DNA of 64,000 bases from Agrobacterium vaccinii (GCF_021310995.1 NZ_CP054150.1:1240001-1304000), one strand, 5' to 3'. Counted from the first letter of the stretch, positions 16,761 through 27,871 are shown. Numbers and translations: made by a program. Notes: generated by a model from the sequence alone, not told the origin.

Positions 16761-17918
16761 ATGACAGCACATCAAATCTCCTATGTTCGCGCCAATATGG
16801 TTCAGCCGGAGCCCGCTCCTTCCAGCCAGGTGGGTATAACCCACTGGCTGAGAACCAAGCTGTTCGCCACGCCGAAAGACATCGTCTTAACCGTGCTGGC
16901 CATCGCATTCCTGGTCTACATCATCCCGCCGCTCGTGCAGTGGCTGTTCATCCATGCGACATGGACGGGCACCGACCGCACGGCCTGCCTGACGCAGGAG
17001 CAGGGCGGCGCATTGCCGAACGGGCAGTCCGGCGCATGCTGGGCCTTCGTCAATGCGAAGTTCGCGCAGTTCATGTTCGGGCGCTATCCATCGTCTGAAT
17101 ACTGGCGTCCGCTTCTGGTCCTGGCAGCGTTTGTCGCGCTGCTGATCCCGATGCTCATTCCTAAGGCACCGTTCAAGGGCCTGAACGCCCTACTGGTGTT
17201 CATCGTCCTGCCTGTGGTGGCCTTCTTCCTGCTGGTTGGCGGTCATTTCGGTCTGTCGCATGTCGAAACGCCGTTGTGGGGCGGATTGATGGTCACGCTG
17301 ATCCTGTCGTTTTGCGGGATCGTCGTTTCCTTGCCGTTCGGCATTCTGCTGGCACTGGGCCGTCGCTCGAACATGCCGGTCATCAAGATGCTGTGCACGA
17401 CCTTCATCGAGGTGATCAGAGGCATTCCGCTGATCACCATCCTGTTCTTCGCCAGCATCATGCTGCCGCTGTTCCTGCCCGATGGCTGGACCTTCGACAA
17501 GTTCCTGCGCGCACTTGTGGGCGTGGCACTGTTTGCCTCGGCCTATATGGCGGAAGTCATTCGCGGCGGCTTGCAGGCCATTCCGAAGGGACAATATGAG
17601 GGTGCGGATTCGCTCGGTCTCAACTACTGGCAGAAGACACGTCTGATCGTTCTGCCGCAGGCGCTGAAGCTCGTCATTCCCGGTATCGTCAACACCTTCA
17701 TCGGCCTGTTCAAGGATACCTCGCTGGTCTATATCATTGGCATGTTCGACCTCCTGGGTATCGTCAATCTCAACCAGTCGGATGCTAACTGGTCGACACC
17801 TGTCACACCTATGACCGGCTATATTTTCGCCGGCTTCATATTCTGGATATTCTGCTTCGGCATGTCGCGGTATTCGCTGTTCATGGAACGGCATCTCGAC
17901 ACTGGACATAAGAAATAA
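16761..17918 (+). CDS. aapM: General L-amino-acid ABC transporter, permease
   Basis: The second inner-membrane channel subunit, 385 residues, forming a heterodimer with AapQ. It begins one base after the aapQ stop. The EAA loop near residue 263 has [13 protein letters not shown] followed by [11 protein letters not shown] soluble loop near residues 70-110 (with [20 protein letters not shown]) carries two cysteines and may face the periplasm. The rest is hydrophobic with the HisM-type C-terminal half. The gene is followed ten bases later by aapP. Confidence 0.94.
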   Translation: MTAHQISYVRANMVQPEPAPSSQVGITHWLRTKLFATPKDIVLTVLAIAFLVYIIPPLVQWLFIHATWTGTDRTACLTQEQGGALPNGQSGACWAFVNAKFAQFMFGRYPSSEYWRPLLVLAAFVALLIPMLIPKAPFKGLNALLVFIVLPVVAFFLLVGGHFGLSHVETPLWGGLMVTLILSFCGIVVSLPFGILLALGRRSNMPVIKMLCTTFIEVIRGIPLITILFFASIMLPLFLPDGWTFDKFLRALVGVALFASAYMAEVIRGGLQAIPKGQYEGADSLGLNYWQKTRLIVLPQALKLVIPGIVNTFIGLFKDTSLVYIIGMFDLLGIVNLNQSDANWSTPVTPMTGYIFAGFIFWIFCFGMSRYSLFMERHLDTGHKK

Positions 17919-17928
17919 GGGGAAAACA

Positions 17929-18702
17929 ATGGCAGAAACCCAAGTCAAAAAGCTGGATGTCTCGGCGACCGACGTCGCAATCGAAATCACCGGCATGAAC
18001 AAGTGGTACGGTGATTTTCACGTGCTGCGCGACATCAACCTCAAGGTCATGAAGGGCGAGCGCATCGTCGTGGCCGGTCCTTCGGGATCGGGCAAGTCCA
18101 CCATGATCCGTTGCATCAACCGTCTGGAAGAGCACCAGTCAGGCAAGATCGAGGTGGATGGTATCGAACTGACCAACGACCTGAAGAAGATCGATGAAGT
18201 GCGCCGCGAAGTCGGCATGGTATTTCAGCACTTCAACCTCTTCCCGCACCTGACCATTCTGGAAAACTGCACGCTGGCACCGATCTGGGTTCGCAAGACA
18301 CCCAAGAAGGAAGCCGAAGAGATCGCGATGCACTACCTCAAGCGCGTCAAGATTCCCGAGCAGGCCAACAAATATCCGGGCCAGCTTTCCGGTGGTCAGC
18401 AGCAGCGCGTGGCGATTGCCCGCTCGCTGTGCATGAAGCCGAAGATCATGCTGTTCGATGAGCCGACCTCGGCGCTCGACCCCGAAATGGTCAAGGAAGT
18501 TCTCGACACCATGGTGGGTCTTGCCGAAGACGGCATGACCATGATCTGCGTCACTCACGAAATGGGCTTCGCCCGCCAGGTCGCCAACCGCGTCATCTTC
18601 ATGGACCAGGGACAGATCGTCGAACAGAACTCGCCAGCCGAATTCTTCGACAACCCGCAGCACGAGCGCACGCGCCTGTTCCTGAGCCAAATCCTGCACT
18701 AG
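17929..18702 (+). CDS. aapP: General L-amino-acid ABC transporter, ATP-binding protein
   Basis: The cytoplasmic ATPase that drives Aap uptake. The 257 residues show Walker A as GPSGSGKST near residue 50, the Q-loop in [12 protein letters not shown], the ABC signature [15 protein letters not shown], Walker [13 protein letters not shown], and the switch histidine in VTHEMGF. A good ribosome-binding site (AGGGGA) lies in the ten-base gap from aapM. It is the last gene of the operon and is followed by a strong terminator at 18810-18846. Confidence 0.96.
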   Translation: MAETQVKKLDVSATDVAIEITGMNKWYGDFHVLRDINLKVMKGERIVVAGPSGSGKSTMIRCINRLEEHQSGKIEVDGIELTNDLKKIDEVRREVGMVFQHFNLFPHLTILENCTLAPIWVRKTPKKEAEEIAMHYLKRVKIPEQANKYPGQLSGGQQQRVAIARSLCMKPKIMLFDEPTSALDPEMVKEVLDTMVGLAEDGMTMICVTHEMGFARQVANRVIFMDQGQIVEQNSPAEFFDNPQHERTRLFLSQILH

Positions 18703-18809
18703 GGATTTCGCCGAAGGGTGGCGCTGATGGCGCCGCTCTTTTGTCAGGTGTGCCGGGGTTGAGGCGAATTTCGCTTCTGATGGCCCGGCGTCGATTGCGC
18801 TACATAAGA

Positions 18810-18846
18810 ACACCACCGGCTGAGTGTATCAGCCGGTGGTGTTTTG
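18810..18846 (+). terminator. Terminator of the aap operon
   Basis: ACACCACCGGCTGA pairs with TCAGCCGGTGGTGT around a short loop and is followed by TTTT. It lies about 110 bases after the aapP stop. Confidence 0.9.
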
Positions 18847-19132
18847 CTTTGTGCGTCGGGCTGATTGGATGTCGGCGTACCGCTCCAAGCTTGGCTGCTC
18901 GGGGAGCGTTGAGTCGGTGATGCCACAGAGAATGAGGCGTATGGAGGGCCGGAGCCTGTGGCAGGCAAACGGCCCTGCGCGCCGTACGGTTTAAATTAGA
19001 GGACATTCTTTCGCTTCCGTCACCGGCAGTTGGCTAGCAAGGTCCAGCCGAAGCGCGTCTGTGGACAGCAGCGGGTATAACCAGATGATGCGTCAATGGG
19101 CGGTCAACGTCGCCCGCACCATCGCCTCTTAC
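18847..19132. other. Intergenic region with no gene seen
   Basis: These bases lie between the aap terminator and the end of xth. Small open frames are present on both strands without ribosome-binding sites or recognisable products. No tRNA or clear terminator was found. Confidence 0.5.
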
Positions 19133-19930
19133 TCACCCAACCGCATTATAATCAAAGTACCCACATACCGGCACGTGGTCGGATGGTTTTTCCCAGGCGC
19201 GGACGTGCTTTTCGATGGAGACGGACTGGAGGCGGTCGGCGGCTTGCGATGATAGCAGGAGGTGGTCGATGCGGATGCCGTTGTTCTTGGGCCAGGCGCC
19301 CGCCTGATAATCCCAGAAGGTGTAGAGACCTGCGGCATCGGTCGTGGCGCGTGTCGCTTCGGTCAGGCCGAGATTTTCCAGTCGGCGGAACGCTGCGCGG
19401 GTCTGCGGGAGGAAGAGCGCGTCGCCTTCCCAAGCGCGCGGATCGTAGCAATCGAACGGCTCTGGAATGACGTTGTAATCACCAGCGAGAATCAATGGCT
19501 CTTCGAGCAGAAGGCGGTTCTCGGCAAAGCGGCGCAGGCGTTCCATCCATGCCAGCTTGTAGGGGTATTTGACCGGATCGTCGGGCGGGTTGCCGTTGGG
19601 AAGGTAGAGCGAACAGACGCGGATGACGCCGCCTTCGACAGAAAATACGCCTTCGATGAAGCGGGCCTGCTCGTCGGCATCATCTCCCGGCAGACCGCGA
19701 TTGACTTCGTCGGGTCTGATCTTCGACAGTAGGGCAACGCCGTTGAAGCCTTTTTGACCATGTGTTTCCACATGGTAGCCGAGGTCTTCTATGTCCTGGC
19801 GGGGAAAGTTCTCATCGACGGATTTGATTTCCTGGAGGCAGGCGATGTCCGGGCTCGAATCTTTCAGCCACTGGCACAGGTTTTCGATGCGCGCCTTGAC
19901 GCCGTTGATGTTCCAGGTGGCAATCTTCAT
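19133..19930 (-). CDS. xth: Exodeoxyribonuclease III (AP endonuclease)
   Basis: Repairs DNA by cutting at abasic sites and trimming 3' blocked ends. The 265-residue product carries the full set of exonuclease-III landmarks: MKIATWNINGVKARI with N7, the metal-binding E34 in CLQEIKS, YLPNGNP, GDYNVIPE, and the final GIRIDHLLLS and SDHVPV with the catalytic Asp-His. I chose ATG 19930 since the usual MKIATWN begins there; an ATG four codons earlier is possible. It lies downstream of erpA on the same strand, with about 100 bases between. Confidence 0.95.
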   Translation of the reverse strand: MKIATWNINGVKARIENLCQWLKDSSPDIACLQEIKSVDENFPRQDIEDLGYHVETHGQKGFNGVALLSKIRPDEVNRGLPGDDADEQARFIEGVFSVEGGVIRVCSLYLPNGNPPDDPVKYPYKLAWMERLRRFAENRLLLEEPLILAGDYNVIPEPFDCYDPRAWEGDALFLPQTRAAFRRLENLGLTEATRATTDAAGLYTFWDYQAGAWPKNNGIRIDHLLLSSQAADRLQSVSIEKHVRAWEKPSDHVPVCGYFDYNAVG

Positions 19931-20026
19931 CGGACATTCCATGTTTTGATGGAGACCGTTTTAAACCAAGTGCTGGCGAATGCCACCCGTTTTCAATGTT
20001 TCAACAGGCGTAATAAGGGGGCAACG

Positions 20027-20356
20027 TCAGACCGAGAAGCTGGTGCCGCAGCCGCAGCTGGCGACTGCGTTGGGGTTCTTGATCTGGAAGGACTGGCCGA
20101 GCAGATTGTCGACGAAGTCGATCTCCGAGCCTTCCATATAGACCACCGACATGCTGTCGATCAGCACCTTGGCATCGTCTCTGGAAATGACGAGGTCGTC
20201 GTCCGTCGGTGCGCCGTCGAGGTCGAACTTGTAGGAAAAGCCGGAGCAGCCGCCGCCCTCTACGGAGACGCGCAGGGTCTGTTTGCCAGCTTCGGCGGAG
20301 ACGATCTGAGCGATTCGTTTTGCTGCGGATTCGGAAAGTGTAATGGCTGTGGTCAT
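20027..20356 (-). CDS. erpA: A-type iron-sulphur cluster insertion protein
   Basis: A carrier that hands iron-sulphur clusters to apoproteins. The 109 residues match the HesB/IscA/SufA family, with the three conserved cysteines at C37 (GGGCSG), C101 and C103 (SCGCGTSF). The choice of ErpA over IscA or SufA is by general likeness to alphaproteobacterial proteins standing outside an isc or suf cluster, so the symbol is tentative. It diverges from dgt across about 175 bases and is followed by xth. Confidence 0.85.
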   Translation of the reverse strand: MTTAITLSESAAKRIAQIVSAEAGKQTLRVSVEGGGCSGFSYKFDLDGAPTDDDLVISRDDAKVLIDSMSVVYMEGSEIDFVDNLLGQSFQIKNPNAVASCGCGTSFSV

Positions 20357-20532
20357 GTCGTTTCTCCAACCGGGGTCAAGAACCGGAGAGCAATGTTTGT
20401 GTAAAGACGATTATAAACCAGTCAAATTAACGGTCTATAGCCTTGTTGCCGGGCAAGCGCGCTTTGCGGCAACCTTCAGGATAGGTATGAAGGGTAATGG
20501 AAAAGGTCAATGGCCGTAAAGCAGGATATGGA

Positions 20533-21750
20533 ATGATAATCGATCAGCGTGCACTGGGTTTCGGAAGCGGAGAGAGGGCGGTCTATGCCACCGATCCATG
20601 GACGACGCGTGGCCGTCTGTTTCCAGAAGCCTCCAGCCTGACGCGATCCGATTTTCAGCGAGACCGGGACCGCATCGTTCACACCACCGCCTTCCGTCGC
20701 CTGAAACACAAGACGCAGGTGTTCATCAGCCCTGATGGCGACCACTACCGCACCCGGCTGACCCACACTGTCGAGGTGGCGCAGATTGCCCGTGCGCTGG
20801 CACGCGCGTTGAAGCTGGATGAGGATCTGGCGGAAGGCGTGGCGCTGGTTCACGATTTTGGCCACACGCCTTTCGGTCACACCGGCGAGGATGCGCTGGA
20901 TGCGATGCTGGCACCCTATGGCGGCTTCGATCATAACGCCCAGTCTCTACGTATCGTCACCAAGCTGGAACGGCGCTACGCCGAATATGACGGCATCAAC
21001 CTGACATGGGAGACGCTTGAGGGCCTCGTCAAGCACAACGGGCCGCTGCTCGACAAAGACCGGCAGGGCACCCACGGCCCCGTGCCGCTCCCCATTCTGG
21101 AATATTGCCAGCTACAGGACCTCGAAATCGGCACCTTTGCCAGCCTCGAAGCGCAGGTCGCGGCGATTGCCGATGATATCGCCTATAACACGCATGACAT
21201 CGATGATGGTCTGCGCGCGGGCTATCTGACGTTCGATATGCTTGAGGAAGTGCCGTTTCTAAGTGGCCTGATGGCGGAAGTGCGGGCGAAATATCCCAAG
21301 CTGGACGACGACCGTTTTGCCCATGAAATCATGCGTCGGCAGATCACCCGCATGGTGGAGGATGTTATCGGCGTCGCGCAGCACAATCTGGCCAAGCTGA
21401 AGCCGACATCGGCTGCCGACATTCGCCATGCCGACATCACGGTCGCCGCCTTCTCGCCGGAGATGGCGCAGACGGACAAGCAGATCAAGAAGTTGCTGTT
21501 TGCGCACATTTATCGTCATGCCGATATCATGCGTATCAGAGCCGGTGCGACGCAGATTGTGACCGACCTTTTTCACCGTTACATGGAAACCCCCGCCGAA
21601 ATGCAAAGCCACTACTGGGTGGACAGCATTCCGGGCATGAGCGTACCCGCAAAAGCCCGGCACGTCGGGGATTATTTGGCCGGTATGACCGACAGTTATG
21701 CACTGAAAGCCCACCAGCGGCTGTTTGACCACACTCCCGATTTACGATAG
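20533..21750 (+). CDS. dgt: Deoxyguanosinetriphosphate triphosphohydrolase-like protein
   Basis: An HD-domain nucleotide hydrolase that splits dNTPs to deoxynucleoside and triphosphate. The 405-residue protein has the HD motif residues in [18 protein letters not shown] and [11 protein letters not shown], and a third in [13 protein letters not shown], typical of dGTPase type 2. The start ATG 20533 has AGGA about 7 bases before it. The gene leads the long plus-strand run through argS. It is placed just upstream of argS, which is the usual alphaproteobacterial order. Confidence 0.92.
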   Translation: MIIDQRALGFGSGERAVYATDPWTTRGRLFPEASSLTRSDFQRDRDRIVHTTAFRRLKHKTQVFISPDGDHYRTRLTHTVEVAQIARALARALKLDEDLAEGVALVHDFGHTPFGHTGEDALDAMLAPYGGFDHNAQSLRIVTKLERRYAEYDGINLTWETLEGLVKHNGPLLDKDRQGTHGPVPLPILEYCQLQDLEIGTFASLEAQVAAIADDIAYNTHDIDDGLRAGYLTFDMLEEVPFLSGLMAEVRAKYPKLDDDRFAHEIMRRQITRMVEDVIGVAQHNLAKLKPTSAADIRHADITVAAFSPEMAQTDKQIKKLLFAHIYRHADIMRIRAGATQIVTDLFHRYMETPAEMQSHYWVDSIPGMSVPAKARHVGDYLAGMTDSYALKAHQRLFDHTPDLR

Positions 21751-21822
21751 GCAGCGGCAACCGCAGACCCGGTTTCAAGATAACCGGGACGTAGATGACA
21801 GCCTTCGCGCAGGTATATGATG

Positions 21823-23580
21823 ATGAACCTTTTTGCCGATTTCGACACCAGAATCAAAAACGCGCTTGAGACGATCGACCTCGTCAAAGCCCATCGCGAT
21901 ACTGTGGATTTCGGCCGCATCACCGTGGAGTCTCCGCGCGACCCGAGCCATGGCGATGTCGCAACCAATGCCGCGATGGTGCTGGCCAAGCCGCTGGGCA
22001 CCAACCCGCGTGCGTTTGCCGAACTCATCGTTCCGGCACTGGAGCAGGATGAGGACGTTGACAGCGTCAATGTCGCCGGTCCCGGTTTCATCAATATTCG
22101 CGTGTCCGTGGCCTACTGGCAGCGCCTGCTGGCTGGTATGATCGAAGCGGGTGCCGACTATGGCCGCTCGACTGTGGGTGCGGGCAAGACGATCAACGTC
22201 GAATATGTCTCCGCCAACCCGACCGGCCCCATGCATGTCGGCCATTGCCGTGGCGCCGTGGTGGGCGATACGTTGGCGAATGTACTGGCCTTTGCCGGCT
22301 ACGGCGTGACCAAGGAATATTACATCAACGATGCGGGCTCGCAGATCGATGTGCTGGCGCGCTCCGTTTTCCTGCGTTACCGCGAAGCGCTGGGCGAAGA
22401 TGTCGGCGCCATTCCGCCGGGTCTCTATCCTGGTGATTATCTGGTGCCACTGGGCAAGACGCTGGCTGATGAATTCGGCATCAAGCTGCGGGCCATGCCG
22501 GAAGAGCAGTGGCTGCCGATCGTCAAGGACAAGGCCATCGACGCGATGATGGTGATGATTCGCGAAGATCTGGCGGCGCTCAACGTGAAGCACGATGTGT
22601 TCTATTCCGAGCGTACGCTGCATGCGGGTCATGGCGGCCCCATCCAGTCCGCGATCAACGATCTGACCTTCAAGGGCCATGTCTACAAGGGCACCCTGCC
22701 GCCACCGAAGGGTGAACTGCCGGATGATTGGGAAGACCGCGAGCAAACGCTGTTCCGCTCCACCGAAGTCGGTGACGACATGGACCGGGCGCTGATCAAG
22801 TCCGACGGTTCCTATACATACTTTGCCGCTGACGTTGCCTACTTCAAGGACAAGTATGATCGCGGGTTCGGCGAGATGATCTATGTTCTGGGTGCTGACC
22901 ACGGCGGCTACGTGAAGCGTCTGGAGGCGGTTGCACGCGCTGTGTCCGAAGGAAAGTCGAAACTGACCGTTCTTTTGTGCCAGCTGGTCAAACTTTTTCG
23001 TGATGGCGAGCCTGTTAAAATGTCGAAACGCTCCGGCGATTTCGTCACTTTGCGGGATGTTGTGGATGAAGTCGGGCGCGACCCGGTGCGATTCATGATG
23101 CTCTATCGGAAGAATTCAGAGCCTCTGGACTTCGATTTTGCCAAAGTAACTGAGCAGTCCAAGGACAATCCGGTATTTTATGTGCAGTATGCACATGCCC
23201 GCTGCAAGTCTGTTTTCCGGCAGGCGAACGAGGCATTTCCAGACCTCGACGTGTCGCAGTCAACGATGCAGTCGAGTGCCGCTTTGATCAGCGATGTCAA
23301 TGAGTTGCAGCTGATTGCTAAACTGGCCGAATACCCGCGCCTGATCGAATCTGCGGCGCTCAACCATGAGCCGCATCGCCTGGCATTTTACCTGTATGAT
23401 CTGGCCAGTTCCTTCCATGGACATTGGAATAAAGGTAAAGATCAGCCAGAATTACGTTTTGTTAACGATAAAAACCGAGAATTAAGCGTTGCCAGACTTG
23501 GGCTGGTGAATGCTGTCGCAAACGTACTGAAATCTGGACTGTCGCTTTTAGGAGCGGACGCGCCTGACGAAATGCGATAA
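21823..23580 (+). CDS. argS: Arginyl-tRNA synthetase
   Basis: Class I synthetase that charges tRNA-Arg. The 585 residues have the N-terminal Arg-tRNA domain, the HIGH box as PTGPMHVGH (near 130-140), the KMSKS loop as KMSKRSGDF (near 398) and the anticodon-binding helical domain at the C-terminus. Three tandem ATGs (21817, 21820, 21823) occur; the last, giving [11 protein letters not shown], looks like the family start. The Shine-Dalgarno is weak for all three. It follows dgt by about 70 bases. Confidence 0.95.
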   Translation: MNLFADFDTRIKNALETIDLVKAHRDTVDFGRITVESPRDPSHGDVATNAAMVLAKPLGTNPRAFAELIVPALEQDEDVDSVNVAGPGFINIRVSVAYWQRLLAGMIEAGADYGRSTVGAGKTINVEYVSANPTGPMHVGHCRGAVVGDTLANVLAFAGYGVTKEYYINDAGSQIDVLARSVFLRYREALGEDVGAIPPGLYPGDYLVPLGKTLADEFGIKLRAMPEEQWLPIVKDKAIDAMMVMIREDLAALNVKHDVFYSERTLHAGHGGPIQSAINDLTFKGHVYKGTLPPPKGELPDDWEDREQTLFRSTEVGDDMDRALIKSDGSYTYFAADVAYFKDKYDRGFGEMIYVLGADHGGYVKRLEAVARAVSEGKSKLTVLLCQLVKLFRDGEPVKMSKRSGDFVTLRDVVDEVGRDPVRFMMLYRKNSEPLDFDFAKVTEQSKDNPVFYVQYAHARCKSVFRQANEAFPDLDVSQSTMQSSAALISDVNELQLIAKLAEYPRLIESAALNHEPHRLAFYLYDLASSFHGHWNKGKDQPELRFVNDKNRELSVARLGLVNAVANVLKSGLSLLGADAPDEMR

Positions 23581-23646
23581 CATCTCACCATTATTTGCTC
23601 ATAATACGCTGGCAAGAGCTGTGATGCGTAGATGGTGGAACACGTA

Positions 23647-26607
23647 ATGGTCGAAAAAAATGTCGCGTATAACCGGGACAACCGGGCAGAAGAATTCGCT
23701 GACAACGATCCCCTGGCACAATTGGCTCGTCTGGTTAGCCAAGAGGATCGTCCTTCCCACGTTGCTTCCCCGGCTGCGCCGCATCCGGGCGAACGCCGGG
23801 AGCCTGAATTCAATCTCGAAGATGAATTGCTTCGCGAATTCGCGATCTACGATTCCCCACGCTACGAACCAATAGCGCTGGATGCTGCGAACGATGTTCG
23901 ATCGTCCGTTCCCGCTGACGAATTCATGCAGCGTGTCGAATCAGTGTTCGCTCGCAAGGAGCCTGAGCTTGCGCCCGTGGAGCAGTATGCGCCAGCCGAT
24001 ACTGAAGAATATCTGGTGGCGGAACATGCTGCCGATCATCATGCGCAATCCGATCTGCGCGATGATTTCAGCGATGACCCAGCATCCGTTGCTGCCTTGT
24101 TCGACGTTGCCCAGCGCCATGCACCGCAGCAGCCTGTTGAGCAGGCGCCCGCACCGACTGAGCAGGCTCCGGCCTATGTCGAGCCTGTTGCCTACGTCGA
24201 GCCAGAGGTTCACGTTCCCGAGCCCGTCGCTTATGTCGAACCACCAGTGGAAGAGCCTGTCTATTCCGCACCCGTTACAGATCATATCGATCCTTCTGCA
24301 TCGCACCAGCCCGACTGGGAGTTGATGGCTGAGACGTCTGGCGAGGCGGCGATCGATCTGGCCAGCGAGCTGGAAATGTCCGTGGCCGAAGACGTTCCGC
24401 CGCCTGTGCAGGCAGCGCCCGCCATCGCCCGCCGCTCTTCGCTCGACTATTCGAGCCTTCGTCTTCCGCTTGCCAACTTCGGTTCGCCGCGCCCCACGCC
24501 TGTCGTTCCCAAGGTTGAGGAGCCTGTGGCGGCCCCAGCACCTGTTGCTGCGCAATTCGTAGCGCCTATGCAGGCGCCTGCTGATCACGTCGAGCCTGCG
24601 CTTCCCGTCGGTCAGAAGCTGTCGGCCATGGACGAGCTGATCTACGACGTTGCAAAATACGAAATCATTGGCCGGGAAACCCGCATTGCCGAGCCTGCTG
24701 TCAAAATTGAGCCGGAGCCGGTTGCCGCACCTGTCGTGCAGCAGCCCGTCGTTCAGAAGCGCGAAGAGCCAGTCGTTGCGCCGGTGGTTGCGGCGCAGCC
24801 CGCTGCTGCCAAGACAGAGCCTGATTTCGGCGACTTCGATGCCTTCAACGATGATGATTTCGAGTTGGCCTTGGACGATATCGATTTCGACATCGATCTC
24901 TCTGAAATTGCCAATATCGAAGTGGCAACGCCCCCCGCTGCTGCGCCGGTCGTCGCTCCGCAGCCCACGCCCGTTGCCCAGGCACCGGTTCAGCCGAAGC
25001 CTGTCGTTGTTCCCGCGCCAGCCCCTGTGGTCGTTGCGCGTCCGCAGCCGGTCGTAGCCGCGCCACCAGTCGCCCGTCAGGAGCCACCGCGCCCTGTGAC
25101 GCCTGTTGTCGTTGCGCCTGCCGTGCTTGAGCCTTTGCCCTTCGATCCGTCGCAGATCGGTGAGACGGAAGACCAGCCTGAAACCATCTCCGAGATGGAA
25201 GTGCCTGAACTGCCAGTTGGCGTGTTCGAGCCGAAGCCTGTGCCGCGCCGTCAGGAAGAAGACGTCGACCTCGATACCGAACTGGCATCGCTTTTTGCAC
25301 CTGCCATGACCGGCGGTCTGGATCGCAACAAGAATGCTGCCGCATCGCGCCAGCCACAGCCGACGCAGGAAGAGGTCGATGAGTTTGAACGCGCGCTAGA
25401 GCAGGATTTCCGCCGCAGCATGCAGGAGGCTGCTGAAACCCGCGCTTCCGTCGAACGCATTCCTGAAGCCGAGCTTTCACAGCCTGTCCGCTACAGCGAT
25501 GACGAGCGCGGTGGTGTTCGCCGCTGGTTCGTTCCTATGGCCGCCGTTCTCGGCGTCGTGCTCGTCGGTGGCGGTACCTATGCGCTGATGTTCGGTGGCT
25601 CCTCGGGCTCTGGCTCCAACGGTGCACCTGTCATCATCTCCGCCGATAGTGAGCCGACAAAGGTCGTACCGGAAAATCCGGGCGGTCGTGTGGTGCCGAA
25701 CCAGGACAAGGCGGTTTACGACCGCGTTGCCGGTGCTGCCCCTGCCGATCCAAAACAGCCGTCGCTGATTTCCAGCAACGAGCAGCCTGTGGACGTGGTT
25801 CAGCGCACGTTGATCCCCGAGCAGTTGCCGCTTGAGGGCGAAGACGAAGAAATGGATGCGATGACCTCGACGCCGGTTGGCGAGACCGAGGATCCCCGTC
25901 TGTTGTCACCGGACGAGAAGGCTAAGGCTGCTGAAAATCAGAACGGATCGCCGGTCAACGTTTCGCCGCGCAAGGTCCGCACGATGATCGTCAAGCCTGA
26001 TGGCACGCTGGTTGCGCAGGAAGTTGCCGTACCGGCGGCGTCTGCCCCGAAGGCAGACACGGTCGAGGAACTCGCTGCACCGCAGGCCAACACCGTTGCT
26101 GAAGCCGCACCGGCTGTGATCCCCGCATCGCGTGTTCCTGTTGCGCCGCAACAGCCTGCCCAGCCGCAGACACCGGCTCCGGTTGCCGCGGCACCGAAGC
26201 CTGCGCAGACAGCAGCACCGATGCCAGCATCGCGCCCTGCTGCACAGCCTGCCAACGTCGTCGCGACGGTTACCAATCAGGGCAATGTTCGCCCGGCACC
26301 GCCTTCGCAGCCTGCGCAGGAAACTGCCGCTGCACCGACAGCAACGACCAATGCCTCTTCAGCCGGTGGCTATTATGTGCAGGTCGCCTCGCTGCCAAGC
26401 CAGGCCGAAGCCCAGAAGTCTTACCAGAGCCTATCCGCCAAGTTCGGCTCCGTTATCGGCGGTCGCGGCGTGGACATCAAGGCCGCAGAAATCGCCGGCA
26501 AGGGCACGTTCTACCGCGTCCGCATTCCCGCTGGCGACAAGAACGAAGCTGCAGCTTTGTGTGAGCGCCTGCGCTCTGCCGGTGGTAGCTGCCTGATTGC
26601 TCGCTGA
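23647..26607 (+). CDS. Large SPOR-domain membrane protein
   Basis: A cell-envelope protein likely to bind denuded peptidoglycan at the division site. The start ATG 23647 has GGTGGA about 8 bases upstream; another ATG is five codons earlier. About 600 cytoplasmic residues are low-complexity, rich in Pro, Ala, Val and Glu, and carry repeated YVEP/PAPV units. A single membrane segment (about 629-650, WFVPMAAVLGVVLVGGGTYA) is followed by a long periplasmic Ala/Pro linker. A SPOR domain fills the last 80 residues (GGYYVQVASLPSQAEAQKSY to the end). It lies in the conserved argS-SPOR-nagZ-scpAB order, which suits a role linked with wall recycling and chromosome segregation. Confidence 0.88.
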   Translation: MVEKNVAYNRDNRAEEFADNDPLAQLARLVSQEDRPSHVASPAAPHPGERREPEFNLEDELLREFAIYDSPRYEPIALDAANDVRSSVPADEFMQRVESVFARKEPELAPVEQYAPADTEEYLVAEHAADHHAQSDLRDDFSDDPASVAALFDVAQRHAPQQPVEQAPAPTEQAPAYVEPVAYVEPEVHVPEPVAYVEPPVEEPVYSAPVTDHIDPSASHQPDWELMAETSGEAAIDLASELEMSVAEDVPPPVQAAPAIARRSSLDYSSLRLPLANFGSPRPTPVVPKVEEPVAAPAPVAAQFVAPMQAPADHVEPALPVGQKLSAMDELIYDVAKYEIIGRETRIAEPAVKIEPEPVAAPVVQQPVVQKREEPVVAPVVAAQPAAAKTEPDFGDFDAFNDDDFELALDDIDFDIDLSEIANIEVATPPAAAPVVAPQPTPVAQAPVQPKPVVVPAPAPVVVARPQPVVAAPPVARQEPPRPVTPVVVAPAVLEPLPFDPSQIGETEDQPETISEMEVPELPVGVFEPKPVPRRQEEDVDLDTELASLFAPAMTGGLDRNKNAAASRQPQPTQEEVDEFERALEQDFRRSMQEAAETRASVERIPEAELSQPVRYSDDERGGVRRWFVPMAAVLGVVLVGGGTYALMFGGSSGSGSNGAPVIISADSEPTKVVPENPGGRVVPNQDKAVYDRVAGAAPADPKQPSLISSNEQPVDVVQRTLIPEQLPLEGEDEEMDAMTSTPVGETEDPRLLSPDEKAKAAENQNGSPVNVSPRKVRTMIVKPDGTLVAQEVAVPAASAPKADTVEELAAPQANTVAEAAPAVIPASRVPVAPQQPAQPQTPAPVAAAPKPAQTAAPMPASRPAAQPANVVATVTNQGNVRPAPPSQPAQETAAAPTATTNASSAGGYYVQVASLPSQAEAQKSYQSLSAKFGSVIGGRGVDIKAAEIAGKGTFYRVRIPAGDKNEAAALCERLRSAGGSCLIAR

Positions 26608-26627
26608 TTTAGGCCTGACAAGAATTG

Positions 26628-26660
26628 AAGCCGGGATAGTTCTGCTGTCCCGGCTTTATT
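26628..26660 (+). terminator. Terminator after the SPOR gene
   Basis: AAGCCGGGA pairs with TCCCGGCTT across an 11-base loop, followed by TATT. The T-tract is weak, so the operon may read on into nagZ. Confidence 0.6.
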
Positions 26661-26693
26661 GATGGCGGGTCTCAGCGTCTTTCCCAACCGCGA

Positions 26694-26777
26694 CGTCATC
26701 CTCGGGCTTGTCCCGAGAATCTGACCACGTTTGATGTTGTGGTTCGTTAGATCCTCGGGACAAGCCCGAGGATGACG
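26694..26777. repeat. Modular palindromic element, copy 1
   Basis: Left arm 26694-26720 and right arm 26751-26777 are near-perfect inverted copies; each arm is itself palindromic (CCTCGGGCTTGTCCCGAG). The inner part holds GACCAC and GTGGTT. The same left arm recurs at 49132-49162. Confidence 0.75.
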
Positions 26778-26854
26778 GTAGAGGGAGAGGCTTTGAGCCA
26801 GCACCGTTATCGCTCTCTAGACTTCCGCCGAAAATCCCAAGCAGGACCAATCCC

Positions 26855-27871
26855 ATGACCGACACGAAAGCTATGATCCTCGGCTGTAGCGGCCTGACCC
26901 TGACCGATGACGAAATCGCGCTGTATAAGGCGGAGAGTCCGTGGGGCTTCATTCTGTTCGGTCGCAACATTGGCGATGCCGCGCAGATCACGGACCTCGT
27001 GGCTTCCATGCGCGATGCCATTGGCAATCCGAACGCACCTGTCTTGATCGATCAGGAAGGCGGGCGCGTGCAGCGTATTCGTCCTCCGATCCTGCAATCC
27101 TATCCCAATGCGCAGGCGCTGGGCGAAATCTACCTGCGGGACAAGGCGCAGGGACTGCGCGCAGCTTGGCTGATGTCGCGTTTGCATGCGTTTGACCTGA
27201 CGAAGCTTGGCATCACCGTGGATTGCCTGCCGGTGCTCGATGTCCCAGTGGAAGGTGCAAGCAACGTGATCGGCAACCGCGCCTATGGGTTCGATCCGGC
27301 ACTCGTGGCGGCGATGGGGCAGGCGGCGGCGGATGGATTGAAGGCGGGTGGCATGCTGCCGGTCATGAAGCACATTCCCGGCCATGGTCGCGGTCTGGTC
27401 GATTCGCACCATGAACTGCCGGTGGTCGATGTTCCCCTGGATGAACTGGATGCGCATGACTTTGTGCCCTTCCGCGCGATGAACACAGAGCTGATGGCGA
27501 TGAGCGCGCATCTGGTGTTCACCGCGCTCGATGCCGACCGTCCGGCCACGACGTCACCCACCGTCATCGACGAGATCATCCGTGGACGCATCGGGTTCGA
27601 TGGTCTGCTGATCTCCGACGACAGCTCCATGAATGCCCTGAAGGGGACGCTGGGAGAACGTGCGGCCAATATTGTTGCGGGTGGTTGCGATATAGTCTTG
27701 CATTGCAACGGCGTGATGGATGAAATGCTGCAGGTCGTGAAGGAAGTTCCAGTTCTCTCCGGCAAAGCTCTGGAGCGCGCACGCGCCGTCGAAGCCGGTT
27801 TCACGGTGGCAGACGGTAGCGATGAGGTTGCCTTGAGAGACGAATTCAACGCCATGCTGACGGTTGCCTAA
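26855..27871 (+). CDS. nagZ: Beta-N-acetylhexosaminidase
   Basis: A cytoplasmic glycoside hydrolase family 3 enzyme that removes N-acetylglucosamine from recycled muropeptides. The 338 residues contain LIDQEGGRVQRI, the KHIPGHGR motif near 171, the catalytic Asp-His dyad in VDSHHELP and the nucleophile aspartate in ISDDSSMN near 252. The usual LSM is replaced by SSM. It has no signal peptide, as expected. It lies between the SPOR gene and scpA, a common arrangement in alphaproteobacteria. Confidence 0.94.
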   Translation: MTDTKAMILGCSGLTLTDDEIALYKAESPWGFILFGRNIGDAAQITDLVASMRDAIGNPNAPVLIDQEGGRVQRIRPPILQSYPNAQALGEIYLRDKAQGLRAAWLMSRLHAFDLTKLGITVDCLPVLDVPVEGASNVIGNRAYGFDPALVAAMGQAAADGLKAGGMLPVMKHIPGHGRGLVDSHHELPVVDVPLDELDAHDFVPFRAMNTELMAMSAHLVFTALDADRPATTSPTVIDEIIRGRIGFDGLLISDDSSMNALKGTLGERAANIVAGGCDIVLHCNGVMDEMLQVVKEVPVLSGKALERARAVEAGFTVADGSDEVALRDEFNAMLTVA

